From Enterobacter genomosp. O (GTDB taxonomy: Bacteria; Pseudomonadota; Gammaproteobacteria; Enterobacterales; Enterobacteriaceae), in NCBI RefSeq assembly GCF_001022965.1, contig NZ_LECZ01000025.1, positions 124,001-188,000 of the forward strand: a stretch of 64,000 nt of DNA, written 5' to 3'. This document shows positions 56,007 through 64,000 of this stretch, piece after piece (the first letter of the stretch is position 1; every line of letters starts with the position of its first letter). The translations under genes were made by a program, and so were the position numbers. The notes under the pieces are model-generated. The model was not told where the DNA came from and searched no databases. It worked only from the letters and a program-made list of their open reading frames with translations.

Positions 56007-57659
56007 ATGTTTTGTGTGCAATGTGAACAAACTATCCGTACTCCGGCAGGCAATGGCTGCTCCTACGCACAGGGTATGTGCGGCAAAACCGCAGAAACAT
56101 CTGACCTTCAGGACCTGCTGATTGCCGCCCTGCAAGGCCTTTCCGCATGGGCGTTCAAAGCCCGCGAATACGGCATCGTCGACCACTACGTTGACAGCTT
56201 CGCCCCGCGCGCATTTTTCTCCACGCTGACTAACGTCAACTTCGATTCCCCGCGCATCGTCGGGTATGCCCGTGAGGCTATTGCCCTGCGCGAAGCGCTG
56301 AAAGCACAGTGCCTGAAGGCGGATGCCGGCGCCCGCGTGGAAAACCCGATGTCAGAACTTCAGCTGGTGAGCGACGATCTGGGCGACCTGCAGCGTCAGG
56401 CGGCAGAATTCACCCCAAACAAAGACAAAGCGGCAATTGGCGAGAACATTCTCGGCCTGCGCCTGCTGTGCTTGTACGGCCTGAAAGGCGCCGCGGCCTA
56501 TATGGAGCACGCGCACGTTCTGGGTCAGTACGACAATGAGATTTACGCGCAGTACCACAAAATCATGGCGTGGCTGGGGACCTGGCCTGCCGATATGAAC
56601 GCGCTGCTGGAATGCTCAATGGAAATCGGCCAGATGAACTTCCGCGTGATGAGCATTCTGGATGCCGGTGAAACCAGCACCTACGGTCACCCAACGCCAA
56701 CCCAGGTCAACGTCAAAGCGACCGAAGGTAAATGCATTCTGATTTCTGGTCATGACCTGAAAGATCTCTACAACCTGCTGAAGCAAACCGAAGGCACCGG
56801 CGTTAACGTCTATACCCACGGCGAAATGCTGCCGGCGCACGGCTACCCGGAGCTGCGTAAGTTTAAGCATCTGATCGGTAACTACGGCAGCGGCTGGCAG
56901 AACCAGCAGGTGGAGTTCGCCCGCTTCCCTGGCCCTATCGTGATGACATCCAACTGCATCATCGACCCTACCGTCGGCGCGTACGATGACCGCATCTGGA
57001 CCCGCAGCATCGTCGGCTGGCCGGGCGTGAGCCACCTCGAAGGTGACGATTTCGGTCCGGTAATTGCGCAGGCGCAGCAGATGGCAGGCTTCCCGTACAG
57101 CGAGATCCCGCATCTCATCACCGTGGGCTTCGGTCGTGAAACCCTGCTCGGCGCCGCAGATTCGCTGATTGACCTCGTCAGCCGTGAAAAGCTGCGCCAC
57201 ATCTTCCTGATCGGCGGCTGCGACGGCGCGCGCGGCGAGCGTAACTACTTCACCGATTTCGCCACCCGCGTGCCGGAAGACTGCCTGATCCTGACGCTTG
57301 CGTGCGGTAAATACCGCTTCAACAAGCTGGACTTCGGCAACATCGAAGGCCTGCCGCGTCTGGTGGATGCCGGTCAGTGTAACGATGCTTACTCGGCCAT
57401 CATTCTGGCAGTGACCCTGGCAGAGAAGCTGGGCTGCGGCGTGAACGACCTGCCGCTGTCGCTGGTCCTCTCCTGGTTCGAACAGAAAGCGATTGTCATC
57501 CTTCTGACCCTGCTCTCGCTGGGCGTAACCAACATCGTGACCGGCCCGACGGCGCCTGGCTTCCTGACGCCGGACCTGCTGGCCGTGCTGAATGAAAAAT
57601 TCGGCCTGCGTTCCGTGACCAACGTTGAAGATGATATGAAGCAGCTGCTGAGCGCGTAA
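56007..57659 (+). CDS. hcp: Hybrid cluster protein Hcp
   Basis: Hcp holds a hybrid Fe-S-O cluster; in E. coli it acts as a high-affinity nitric oxide reductase and in protein S-nitrosation under anaerobic conditions. The 550-residue protein has the N-terminal cluster cysteines Cys3, Cys6, Cys18 and Cys25 and further cluster ligands in the C-terminal half ([25 protein letters not shown]). I chose the ATG at 56007 ([15 protein letters not shown]). Hcr follows 10 bp downstream. Confidence 0.98.
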   Translation: MFCVQCEQTIRTPAGNGCSYAQGMCGKTAETSDLQDLLIAALQGLSAWAFKAREYGIVDHYVDSFAPRAFFSTLTNVNFDSPRIVGYAREAIALREALKAQCLKADAGARVENPMSELQLVSDDLGDLQRQAAEFTPNKDKAAIGENILGLRLLCLYGLKGAAAYMEHAHVLGQYDNEIYAQYHKIMAWLGTWPADMNALLECSMEIGQMNFRVMSILDAGETSTYGHPTPTQVNVKATEGKCILISGHDLKDLYNLLKQTEGTGVNVYTHGEMLPAHGYPELRKFKHLIGNYGSGWQNQQVEFARFPGPIVMTSNCIIDPTVGAYDDRIWTRSIVGWPGVSHLEGDDFGPVIAQAQQMAGFPYSEIPHLITVGFGRETLLGAADSLIDLVSREKLRHIFLIGGCDGARGERNYFTDFATRVPEDCLILTLACGKYRFNKLDFGNIEGLPRLVDAGQCNDAYSAIILAVTLAEKLGCGVNDLPLSLVLSWFEQKAIVILLTLLSLGVTNIVTGPTAPGFLTPDLLAVLNEKFGLRSVTNVEDDMKQLLSA

Positions 57660-57669
57660 GGAGTTATTC

Positions 57670-58638
57670 ATGACCATGCCAACCTCACAATGTCCGTGGC
57701 GGATGCAGGTTCACCACATCCATCAGGAGACGCCGGATGTGTGGACGCTGTCGCTGCTGTGCCACGACTACTATCCGTACCGCGCGGGCCAGTATGCGCT
57801 GGTCAGCGTCCGCAACGCGGCGGACACCCTGCGCGCCTACACGATCTCCTCAACGCCGGGCGTGAGCGAGTACATCACGCTCACCGTCCGCCGTATTGAT
57901 GACGGCGCAGGCTCGCAGTGGCTGACCCGGGACGTGAAGCGCGGGGATTATATCTGGCTGTCCGACGCCCAGGGCGATTTCACCTGTGACGACAAAACAG
58001 AAGATAAATTCCTGCTGCTGGCGGCGGGCTGTGGCGTGACGCCGATTATGTCGATGCGCCGCTGGCTGGCCAAAAACCGCCCTCAGGCCGACGTGCAGGT
58101 GATATTCAGCGTTCGCTCTCCGGAGGACGTGATTTTTGCCGATGAATGGCGCAACTATCCGGTGACGCTGGTGGCAGAACACAACGCGACGCATGGTTTT
58201 GTCGCGGGGCGCCTGAGCCGCGAGCTTCTGCAAAGCGTGCCGGATATCGCGAGCCGTACCGTGATGACCTGCGGCCCGGCGCCGTACATGGCTATCGTGG
58301 AAGAGGAAGTGAAAGCGCTCGGCGTGACCCGCTTCTTCAAAGAGCAGTTCTTCACGCCGGTAGCGGAAGCGGCAACCAGCGGGATTCAGTTTACCAAGCT
58401 GCAGCCCGCGCAGACCTTCTTCGGCCGCGTGGGGACCACGCTGCTGGACGCGCTGGAAAGTAACAAGGTGCCGGTGGTAGCAGCCTGCCGTGCAGGCGTC
58501 TGCGGTTGCTGTAAGACGAAAGTGGTCTCCGGTGACTACACCGTCACCAGCACCATGACGCTGACGGATGCGGAAATTGCCGAGGGTTATGTGCTGGCGT
58601 GCTCATGTCATCCGCAGGGGGACCTGGTCCTCGCATAA
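57670..58638 (+). CDS. hcr: NADH oxidoreductase Hcr, partner of Hcp
   Basis: Hcr passes electrons from NADH to Hcp. The 322-residue protein has an FAD-binding part (RAYTISSTPG), an NAD-binding part (GCGVTPIMSM, TCGPAPYM) and a C-terminal [2Fe-2S] ferredoxin domain with CRAGVCGCC and a later CSC. It keeps K-12 length and the start MTMPTSQCPWRMQVHH. AAGGAG precedes the ATG, overlapping the hcp stop. The operon ends at the paired palindromes just downstream. Confidence 0.97.
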   Translation: MTMPTSQCPWRMQVHHIHQETPDVWTLSLLCHDYYPYRAGQYALVSVRNAADTLRAYTISSTPGVSEYITLTVRRIDDGAGSQWLTRDVKRGDYIWLSDAQGDFTCDDKTEDKFLLLAAGCGVTPIMSMRRWLAKNRPQADVQVIFSVRSPEDVIFADEWRNYPVTLVAEHNATHGFVAGRLSRELLQSVPDIASRTVMTCGPAPYMAIVEEEVKALGVTRFFKEQFFTPVAEAATSGIQFTKLQPAQTFFGRVGTTLLDALESNKVPVVAACRAGVCGCCKTKVVSGDYTVTSTMTLTDAEIAEGYVLACSCHPQGDLVLA

Positions 58639-58666
58639 ACAATAAACGTTAAATGTTCGATCGTAG

Positions 58667-58698
58667 GCCCGGTAAGCGTCAGCGCCTCCGGGCTTTTT
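58667..58698 (+). terminator. REP-like hairpin and T-run after hcr
   Basis: GCCCGG..CCGGGC with an inner AAGCG..GCGCC, followed by TTTTTG, 29 bp past hcr. It is the first of two paired palindromes. Confidence 0.65.
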
Positions 58699-58724
58699 GT
58701 CGGGTGGCACTACGTTTACCCGAC
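58699..58724. repeat. Second REP-like palindrome (BIME-like pair)
   Basis: GTCGGGT and ACCCGAC pair around GGCACTACGTTT. It follows the hcr terminator unit in the opposite orientation, so 58667-58724 looks like a two-unit interspersed palindromic element between the convergent hcr and DoxX genes. Confidence 0.6.
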
Positions 58725-58735
58725 CCACAACAACC

Positions 58736-59170
58736 CTATCGCCACGCAGGACCTTTCCCCACCGCGTACCGCCCTGCCCCTAAAAACGCCACGGCCAGCG
58801 AGCCGATAAAGAAGTACACCAGGCTTTCAATCGCCCACGCCCCCACGGCATCCAGCGCAAAGGTTTTGCCCGTGCCCACCATCAGCCATGCCACGATCAT
58901 CGTAAAGGCCAGCACCAGCGCCGCCGGGCGCGTAAAGAGGCCGACAATAATCAGGACGGGTGCCACCACTTCGCCAATCAACACCCCGTAGGCGATAAAC
59001 CCCGGCAAGCTTTTTTCCACCAGCATGCCGCTGATAAACCCCACGCCGCCGAATAGCTTGTGTAAACCGTGAAACAGCATCAGCCCGCCGACGGCAAGTC
59101 GTAACAAGAGTTTGCCGAGATCGTCGCATGATAGCTTTTCATTAACAGCAGTTAACAATGATTTAACCAT
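58736..59170 (-). CDS. DoxX-family inner-membrane protein
   Basis: A 144-residue protein with four hydrophobic helices (about 18-40, 55-78, 80-102 and 108-132) and the DoxX-family opening GKLLLRLAVGGLMLFHGLHKLFGG in part. Members are predicted membrane oxidoreductase partners, with some linked to thiol or sulfur redox metabolism, but the function of this one is unknown. AGGA precedes the ATG at 59170. It is convergent with hcr and divergent from poxB. I do not recall a gene here in K-12, so it looks like a local insertion or a gene lost from K-12. Confidence 0.85.
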   Translation of the reverse strand: MVKSLLTAVNEKLSCDDLGKLLLRLAVGGLMLFHGLHKLFGGVGFISGMLVEKSLPGFIAYGVLIGEVVAPVLIIVGLFTRPAALVLAFTMIVAWLMVGTGKTFALDAVGAWAIESLVYFFIGSLAVAFLGAGRYAVGKGPAWR

Positions 59171-59321
59171 TTGAAATAATTCCTGTTTTTACCCAATGTT
59201 CAGCCAGATTATGCTGAAGAGTGGCATGTGAAAACCACCTTTTAATGAGGGGGTAAAGCGGGCAAGACAGAGACTTTCTTCTAAGCTTGTAAGCGATATC
59301 ACAAAAAGGAGATGGACACCC
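59171..59321. promoter_or_regulatory. Divergent DoxX/poxB region
   Basis: The 151 bp must hold promoters for both genes. TCTAAGCT at about 59279-59286 is a weak candidate for the RpoS-type -10 of poxB (K-12 poxB is RpoS-dependent). AAGGAGATGG is the poxB ribosome binding site. Confidence 0.35.
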
Positions 59322-61040
59322 ATGAAACAAACCGTGGCTGCATACATAGCGAAGACCCTCGAACAGGCAGGCGTAAAACGTATCTGGGGCGTAACCGGCG
59401 ATTCCCTTAACGGACTGAGCGACAGCCTCAACAAGATGAAAACCATTGAATGGATGCCGACCCGTCATGAAGAGGTCGCCGCCTTTGCCGCCGGTGCCGA
59501 AGCGCAGCTCACGGGTGAACTGGCGGTCTGCGCCGGGTCCTGCGGGCCGGGCAACCTGCACCTGATCAACGGCCTGTTCGACTGCCACCGCAATCACGTG
59601 CCGGTGCTGGCGATTGCCGCCCATATTCCCTCTTCCGAAATCGGCAGCGGCTATTTTCAGGAGACGCATCCGCAGGAGCTGTTCCGTGAATGCAGCCACT
59701 ATTGCGAGCTGGTTTCATCCCCGGAGCAGATCCCGCAGGTGCTGGCAATCGCCATGCGCAAGGCGGTGCTAAACCGCGGCGTTTCCGTGGTCGTTATTCC
59801 GGGCGACGTGGCCCTTAAGGCCGCACCTGAAGGGGCCAGCACGCACTGGTACCACGCGCCGCAGCCGGTGGTTACGCCTGCCGAAGAAGAGCTGAAAAAG
59901 CTGGCTCAGCTGCTGCGCTACTCCAGCAATATCGCCCTAATGTGCGGCAGCGGCTGTGCAGGCGCGCACAAGGAACTGCTTGAATTTGCCGGCAAGCTGA
60001 AATCCCCGATTGTTCATGCCCTGCGCGGCAAAGAGCACGTAGAGTACGACAACCCCTATGACGTGGGCATGACCGGGCTGATCGGTTTTTCAAGCGGTTT
60101 CCACACCATGATGAACGCCGACACGCTGATCCTGCTCGGCACCCAGTTCCCGTATCGTCCGTTCTATCCGGCGGATGCCAAAATTATTCAGATTGATATC
60201 AACCCGGCCAGTATCGGGGCGCACAGCAAGGTCGATATGGCGCTGGTGGGCGACATCAAATCCACCCTTGCCGCCCTGCTGCCGCTGCTGGAAGAGAAAA
60301 CGGACCGCAAGTTCCTTGATAAGGCGTTGAGCGACTATCGCGATGCCCGCAAGGGGCTGGACGACCTCGCCAAACCGAGCGACAAAGCCATTCACCCGCA
60401 GTACCTGGCCCAGCAGATCAGCCATTTTGCTGACGACGATGCCATCTTTACCTGCGATGTGGGCACGCCAACCGTCTGGGCGGCGCGCTATCTGAAGATG
60501 AACGGCAAACGCCGCCTGCTCGGCTCGTTCAACCACGGCTCGATGGCTAACGCCATGCCGCAGGCGCTGGGTGCAAAAGCAACGGCGCCAGAGCGTCAGG
60601 TGGTGGCAATGTGCGGCGACGGCGGGTTCAGCATGCTGATGGGAGATTTCCTGTCGGTCGTACAAATGAAGCTGCCGCTGAAAATCGTGGTCTTTAACAA
60701 CAGCGTGCTGGGCTTTGTGGCGATGGAGATGAAGGCAGGAGGCTATCTCACGGACGGCACCGAGCTGCACGACACCAACTTCGCGCGCATCGCAGAGGCC
60801 TGCGGCATCACCGGTATCCGCGTTGAAAAAGCCTCTGAGGTGGATGAAGCCCTGCAGCGCGCCTTTTCCATCGACGGTCCGGTGCTGGTGGATGTCGTCG
60901 TCGCCAAAGAAGAGCTGGCGATCCCGCCGCAGATCAAGCTGGAGCAGGCCAAAGGCTTTAGCCTCTATATGCTGCGCGCGATCATCAGCGGCCGCGGCGA
61001 TGAAGTGATCGAACTGGCAAAAACCAACTGGCTCAGGTAA
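59322..61040 (+). CDS. poxB: Pyruvate dehydrogenase (quinone) PoxB
   Basis: PoxB is a peripheral membrane flavoenzyme that oxidises pyruvate to acetate and CO2 and reduces ubiquinone, mainly in stationary phase. The 572-residue protein has the three thiamine-enzyme domains, with catalytic Glu in the N-terminal [18 protein letters not shown] and the thiamine motif [14 protein letters not shown]...NN. The C-terminal lipid-binding helix ([20 protein letters not shown]) is intact. It is first in poxB-ltaE-ybjT(-ybjS). Confidence 0.97.
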   Translation: MKQTVAAYIAKTLEQAGVKRIWGVTGDSLNGLSDSLNKMKTIEWMPTRHEEVAAFAAGAEAQLTGELAVCAGSCGPGNLHLINGLFDCHRNHVPVLAIAAHIPSSEIGSGYFQETHPQELFRECSHYCELVSSPEQIPQVLAIAMRKAVLNRGVSVVVIPGDVALKAAPEGASTHWYHAPQPVVTPAEEELKKLAQLLRYSSNIALMCGSGCAGAHKELLEFAGKLKSPIVHALRGKEHVEYDNPYDVGMTGLIGFSSGFHTMMNADTLILLGTQFPYRPFYPADAKIIQIDINPASIGAHSKVDMALVGDIKSTLAALLPLLEEKTDRKFLDKALSDYRDARKGLDDLAKPSDKAIHPQYLAQQISHFADDDAIFTCDVGTPTVWAARYLKMNGKRRLLGSFNHGSMANAMPQALGAKATAPERQVVAMCGDGGFSMLMGDFLSVVQMKLPLKIVVFNNSVLGFVAMEMKAGGYLTDGTELHDTNFARIAEACGITGIRVEKASEVDEALQRAFSIDGPVLVDVVVAKEELAIPPQIKLEQAKGFSLYMLRAIISGRGDEVIELAKTNWLR

Positions 61041-61078
61041 AACATCTGGCATCGCCTTTTTAAATATAAGGACATGCC

Positions 61079-62080
61079 ATGATTGATTTACGCAGCGATA
61101 CCGTTACCCGCCCGAGTCGCGCCATGCTCGAAGAGATGATGGCCGCCCCGGTCGGGGATGACGTCTACGGTGACGATCCGACGGTAAACGAACTGCAGCG
61201 CTATGCCGCAGAGCTCAGCGGTAAAGAGGCCGCCCTGTTCCTGCCCACCGGTACGCAGGCCAACCTGGTCGCGCTGCTCAGCCACTGCGAGCGCGGCGAA
61301 GAGTATATCGTCGGCCAGGGCGCACATAACTATCTGTACGAAGCGGGCGGCGCGGCGGTACTCGGCAGCATTCAGCCGCAGCCGATCGACGCCGCGCCGG
61401 ACGGCTCGCTCCCGCTCGATAAGGTCGCCGCGAAAATCAAAGCCGACGATATCCATTTCGCCCGCACCAGGCTGCTCAGCCTTGAAAACACCCATAACGG
61501 CAAAGTCCTGCCGCGCGAGTACCTGAAAGCGGCGTGGGAATTCACCCGCGAGCGCAAGCTCGGGCTGCACGTGGACGGCGCGCGCATCTTTAACGCCGTG
61601 GTGGCGTACGGCTGCGAGCTGAAAGAGATTACGCAATACTGCGACTCGTTCACTATCTGCCTGTCGAAAGGGCTGGGCACGCCCGTGGGTTCCCTGCTGG
61701 TCGGCAGTGCGGACTACATTAAGCGCGCCAACCGCTGGCGCAAGATGACAGGCGGCGGCATGCGCCAGGCCGGTATCCTGGCGGCGGCGGGTCTGTACGC
61801 CCTGAAGAATAACGTCACGCGTCTGCAAGACGATCACGACAACGCCGCGTGGATGGCGGCGCAGCTGCGCGAAATTGGCGCCGACGTGATGCGCCACGAC
61901 ACCAACATGCTGTTCGTTCGCGTAGGCGATGACCACGCCGCTGCGCTTGGCGAGTATATGAAAGCGCGTGGCGTACTGATCAACGCGTCACCCGTTGTGC
62001 GTCTGGTGATGCATCTCGACGTGAGCCGCGAACAGCTGGCGGACGTGGTGAAACACTGGCAGGCCTTTTTACAGCGTTAA
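61079..62080 (+). CDS. ltaE: Low-specificity L-threonine aldolase
   Basis: LtaE is a PLP enzyme that splits L-allo-threonine and L-threonine to glycine and acetaldehyde. The 333-residue protein has the PLP lysine Lys197 in [12 protein letters not shown] and the N-terminal [16 protein letters not shown] lies before the ATG. It follows poxB by 38 bp and precedes ybjT by 10 bp. Confidence 0.96.
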   Translation: MIDLRSDTVTRPSRAMLEEMMAAPVGDDVYGDDPTVNELQRYAAELSGKEAALFLPTGTQANLVALLSHCERGEEYIVGQGAHNYLYEAGGAAVLGSIQPQPIDAAPDGSLPLDKVAAKIKADDIHFARTRLLSLENTHNGKVLPREYLKAAWEFTRERKLGLHVDGARIFNAVVAYGCELKEITQYCDSFTICLSKGLGTPVGSLLVGSADYIKRANRWRKMTGGGMRQAGILAAAGLYALKNNVTRLQDDHDNAAWMAAQLREIGADVMRHDTNMLFVRVGDDHAAALGEYMKARGVLINASPVVRLVMHLDVSREQLADVVKHWQAFLQR

Positions 62081-62090
62081 GGAGCATCAC

Positions 62091-63527
62091 GTGCCGCAGC
62101 GTATTCTGGTGCTTGGCGCCAGCGGATATATTGGTCAGCATCTGACCACGGCGTTAAGCCAGCAGGGACATCAGGTGCTGGCAGCGGCACGCAACACCGA
62201 ACGCCTGCAAAAGCAAAACCTGCCCGGCGTGACCTGCCACAACGTCGACCTCAACTGGCCAGTCGCGCTGCCAGCGCTGCTGGACGGGGTCGATACGCTT
62301 TACTACCTGGTCCACAGCATGGGTGAAGGCGGCGATTTTATCGCCCACGAGCGTCAGGTGGCGATGAATGTCCGCGATGCGCTGCTGCAAGCGCCGGTTA
62401 AGCAGGTGATTTTCTTAAGCTCGCTGCAGGCTCCCGAAAACGAGCAGTCCGACCATCTGCGCGCGCGCCAGCTGACCGCCGACACCCTGCGCGGCGCGAA
62501 CATTCCCGTCACCGAACTGCGCGCCGGCATTATCGTCGGCGCCGGGTCCGCCGCCTTCGAAGTGATGCGCGATATGGTCTACAACCTGCCGGTGCTCACG
62601 CCGCCGCGCTGGGTGCGCTCGCGCACCACGCCGATTGCGCTGGAGAATCTCCTGCATTATCTGGTGGCCCTGCTGGATCACCCGGCCGAGCAGCACCGCG
62701 TGCTGGAGGCCGCCGGCCCGGAAGTGCTGAGCTACCAGGAACAGTTCGAACACTTTATGCGCGTCAGCGGACGCCGACGCTGGCTCATCCCCATCCCCTT
62801 CCCAACCCGCTGGATCTCGGTGTGGTTTTTGAATGTGATCACTTCAGTGCCCCCGACGACCGCCAAAGCGCTGATCCAGGGTCTGAAGCACGATCTGCTG
62901 GCAGACGATCGCGCGCTTCGCGCCTTAATTCCCCAGCCATTGATCCGCTTTGACGATGCCGTGCGCAACACCCTGAAGGAAGAAGAGCAGCTGGTGAACT
63001 CCAGCGACTGGGGTTACGACGCCCAGGCGTTTGCCCGCTGGCGGCCGGAGTACGGCTATTACCCGAAACAGGCGGGCTGCACGGTGGAAACCACGGCCAG
63101 CCTGGCCGCGCTGTGGGAGGTGGTAAACCAGATTGGCGGCAAAGAGCGGTATTTCTTCGGCAACCTGCTCTGGCAAACCCGCGGGGCGATGGATCTGCTG
63201 GTCGGCCACCGGCTGGCAAAAGGCCGCCCTGCTCGCCCGTATCTTGAAGTGGGCGATGCGGTCGACAGCTGGAAGGTCATCATCGTCGAACCGGAAAAAC
63301 AGCTGGCGCTGCTGTTCGGCATGAAGGCCCCCGGGCTGGGCCGCCTTTGCTTTACCCTGAAAGACAAAGGCGATCGTCGTGAACTGGACGTCCGCGCATG
63401 GTGGCATCCGCACGGAATGCCCGGTCTGTTCTACTGGCTGTTCATGATCCCTGCACACCTGTTTATCTTCCGCGGGATGGCAAAGCGGATTGCGCAACTT
63501 GCAGAACAAAAGACGGAAAAGATCTAA
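62091..63527 (+). CDS. ybjT: YbjT, NAD(P)-binding SDR-type protein with DUF2867
   Basis: A 478-residue protein of unknown substrate. An N-terminal Rossmann domain with the dinucleotide loop GASGYIG at 9-15 and a Tyr-rich [11 protein letters not shown] segment is followed by a C-terminal DUF2867 domain (about 320-470). The start is a GTG with GGAG 6 bp before it. It is the third gene of the poxB run, spaced closely after ltaE. Confidence 0.92.
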   Translation: MPQRILVLGASGYIGQHLTTALSQQGHQVLAAARNTERLQKQNLPGVTCHNVDLNWPVALPALLDGVDTLYYLVHSMGEGGDFIAHERQVAMNVRDALLQAPVKQVIFLSSLQAPENEQSDHLRARQLTADTLRGANIPVTELRAGIIVGAGSAAFEVMRDMVYNLPVLTPPRWVRSRTTPIALENLLHYLVALLDHPAEQHRVLEAAGPEVLSYQEQFEHFMRVSGRRRWLIPIPFPTRWISVWFLNVITSVPPTTAKALIQGLKHDLLADDRALRALIPQPLIRFDDAVRNTLKEEEQLVNSSDWGYDAQAFARWRPEYGYYPKQAGCTVETTASLAALWEVVNQIGGKERYFFGNLLWQTRGAMDLLVGHRLAKGRPARPYLEVGDAVDSWKVIIVEPEKQLALLFGMKAPGLGRLCFTLKDKGDRRELDVRAWWHPHGMPGLFYWLFMIPAHLFIFRGMAKRIAQLAEQKTEKI

Positions 63528-63619
63528 ATAAAACTCTCTTTCTTTCACCTTTCCCATTGCATAGCGCCGTAATTCACGAAAGAATGCGCACGAAATTCTT
63601 TTCAACACAGTGGATTGAT

Positions 63620-64000
63620 ATGAAGGTACTGGTTACCGGGGCGACCAGCGGCTTAGGCCGAAATGCGGTCGAATTTCTGCGCAACAAGGGCATCAGCGTC
63701 AGGGCTACCGGTCGCAACGAAGCGATGGGGAAGCTGCTGCAAAAAATGGGCGCAGAGTTCGTCCATGCCGACCTGACGGAGCTGGTCTCCTCTCAGGCAA
63801 AAGTGATGCTCGCCGGTATCGATACGCTGTGGCACTGCTCCAGTTTCACCTCCCCGTGGGGTACCCAGGAAGCCTTTGATCTCGCCAACGTGCGGGCAAC
63901 CCGCCGTCTGGGAGAATGGGCCGTCGCCTGGGGCGTGCGTAACTTTATTCATATCTCGTCCCCGTCGCTCTATTTCGACTATCACCACCATCGTGACGTG
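63620..64000 (+). CDS. ybjS: YbjS, NAD-dependent epimerase/dehydratase-like protein (C-terminus cut by window edge)
   Basis: The first 127 residues of a protein starting [20 protein letters not shown], with the Rossmann loop GATSGLG at 7-13 and [20 protein letters not shown] following. It aligns with K-12 YbjS, which has about 337 residues, so most of it lies beyond the window. It is 92 bp after ybjT on the same strand. Substrate unknown. Confidence 0.9.
   Translation, partial: MKVLVTGATSGLGRNAVEFLRNKGISVRATGRNEAMGKLLQKMGAEFVHADLTELVSSQAKVMLAGIDTLWHCSSFTSPWGTQEAFDLANVRATRRLGEWAVAWGVRNFIHISSPSLYFDYHHHRDV

Noticed and set aside
59163..59699. A minus-strand frame across the poxB start
   Set aside because: It overlaps poxB codons and its regulatory region and has no recognisable product.

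Overview
The window is a stretch of core chromosome from an enterobacterium. Gene content, order and protein identity follow Escherichia coli K-12 from mukF down to ybjS (about 20 min on the K-12 map, read in reverse). The GC-rich third positions, the loss of several K-12 genes and the presence of a CigR-like gene and a DoxX gene point to Enterobacter or a close relative (Lelliottia, Leclercia). That genus call is an inference from memory, not a database result. No phage, insertion sequence, CRISPR array, rRNA or tRNA gene was found.

Layout: 1-8.8 kb holds mukF (cut by the window edge) with cmoM, the divergent elyC, ycbJ, and the envelope run msbA-lpxK-ycaQ-ycaR-kdsB (lipid A flipping, lipid A 4'-kinase, crosslink glycosylase, CMP-Kdo synthesis). 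8.9-17.8 kb holds ycaI, ihfB, rpsA, cmk, aroA, serC and ycaP, all on the minus strand. 17.9-24.2 kb holds ycaO and the anaerobic formate genes focA-pflB and pflA. 24.2-30.2 kb holds a CigR-like secreted protein, ycaD and the DMSO reductase operon dmsABC. 30.4-38.2 kb holds serS, rarA, lolA, ftsK and lrp. 38.8-47.9 kb holds trxB, cydDC, aat, infA, clpA, clpS and cspD. 48-53.8 kb holds macAB, ybjX and ybjD. 54-64 kb holds aqpZ, lysO, hcp-hcr, a DoxX-family gene, and poxB-ltaE-ybjT-ybjS (the last cut by the window edge).

Functional themes: anaerobic and nitrosative metabolism (focA-pflBA, dmsABC, hcp-hcr) with recognisable FNR-like and NsrR-like sites; a bacterial N-degron pathway in 4 kb (Aat adds Leu/Phe, ClpS recognises the degron, ClpA unfolds it); envelope biogenesis (msbA, lpxK, kdsB, lolA, elyC); chromosome maintenance (mukF, ftsK, ihfB, rarA, ycaQ, ybjD); and cytochrome bd assembly (cydDC). 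Several genes join by ATGA stop-start overlaps (msbA/lpxK, ycaR/kdsB, macA/macB) or by a 1-bp overlap (cydD/cydC).

The window is ordinary core genome and I do not see a convincing undescribed system in it. The parts most worth a second look are the CigR-like gene between pflA and ycaD, the DoxX gene and paired palindromes between hcr and poxB, a PhoP-box-like promoter before ybjX, and the absence of the serW tRNA gene and ycaL from places where K-12 has them.
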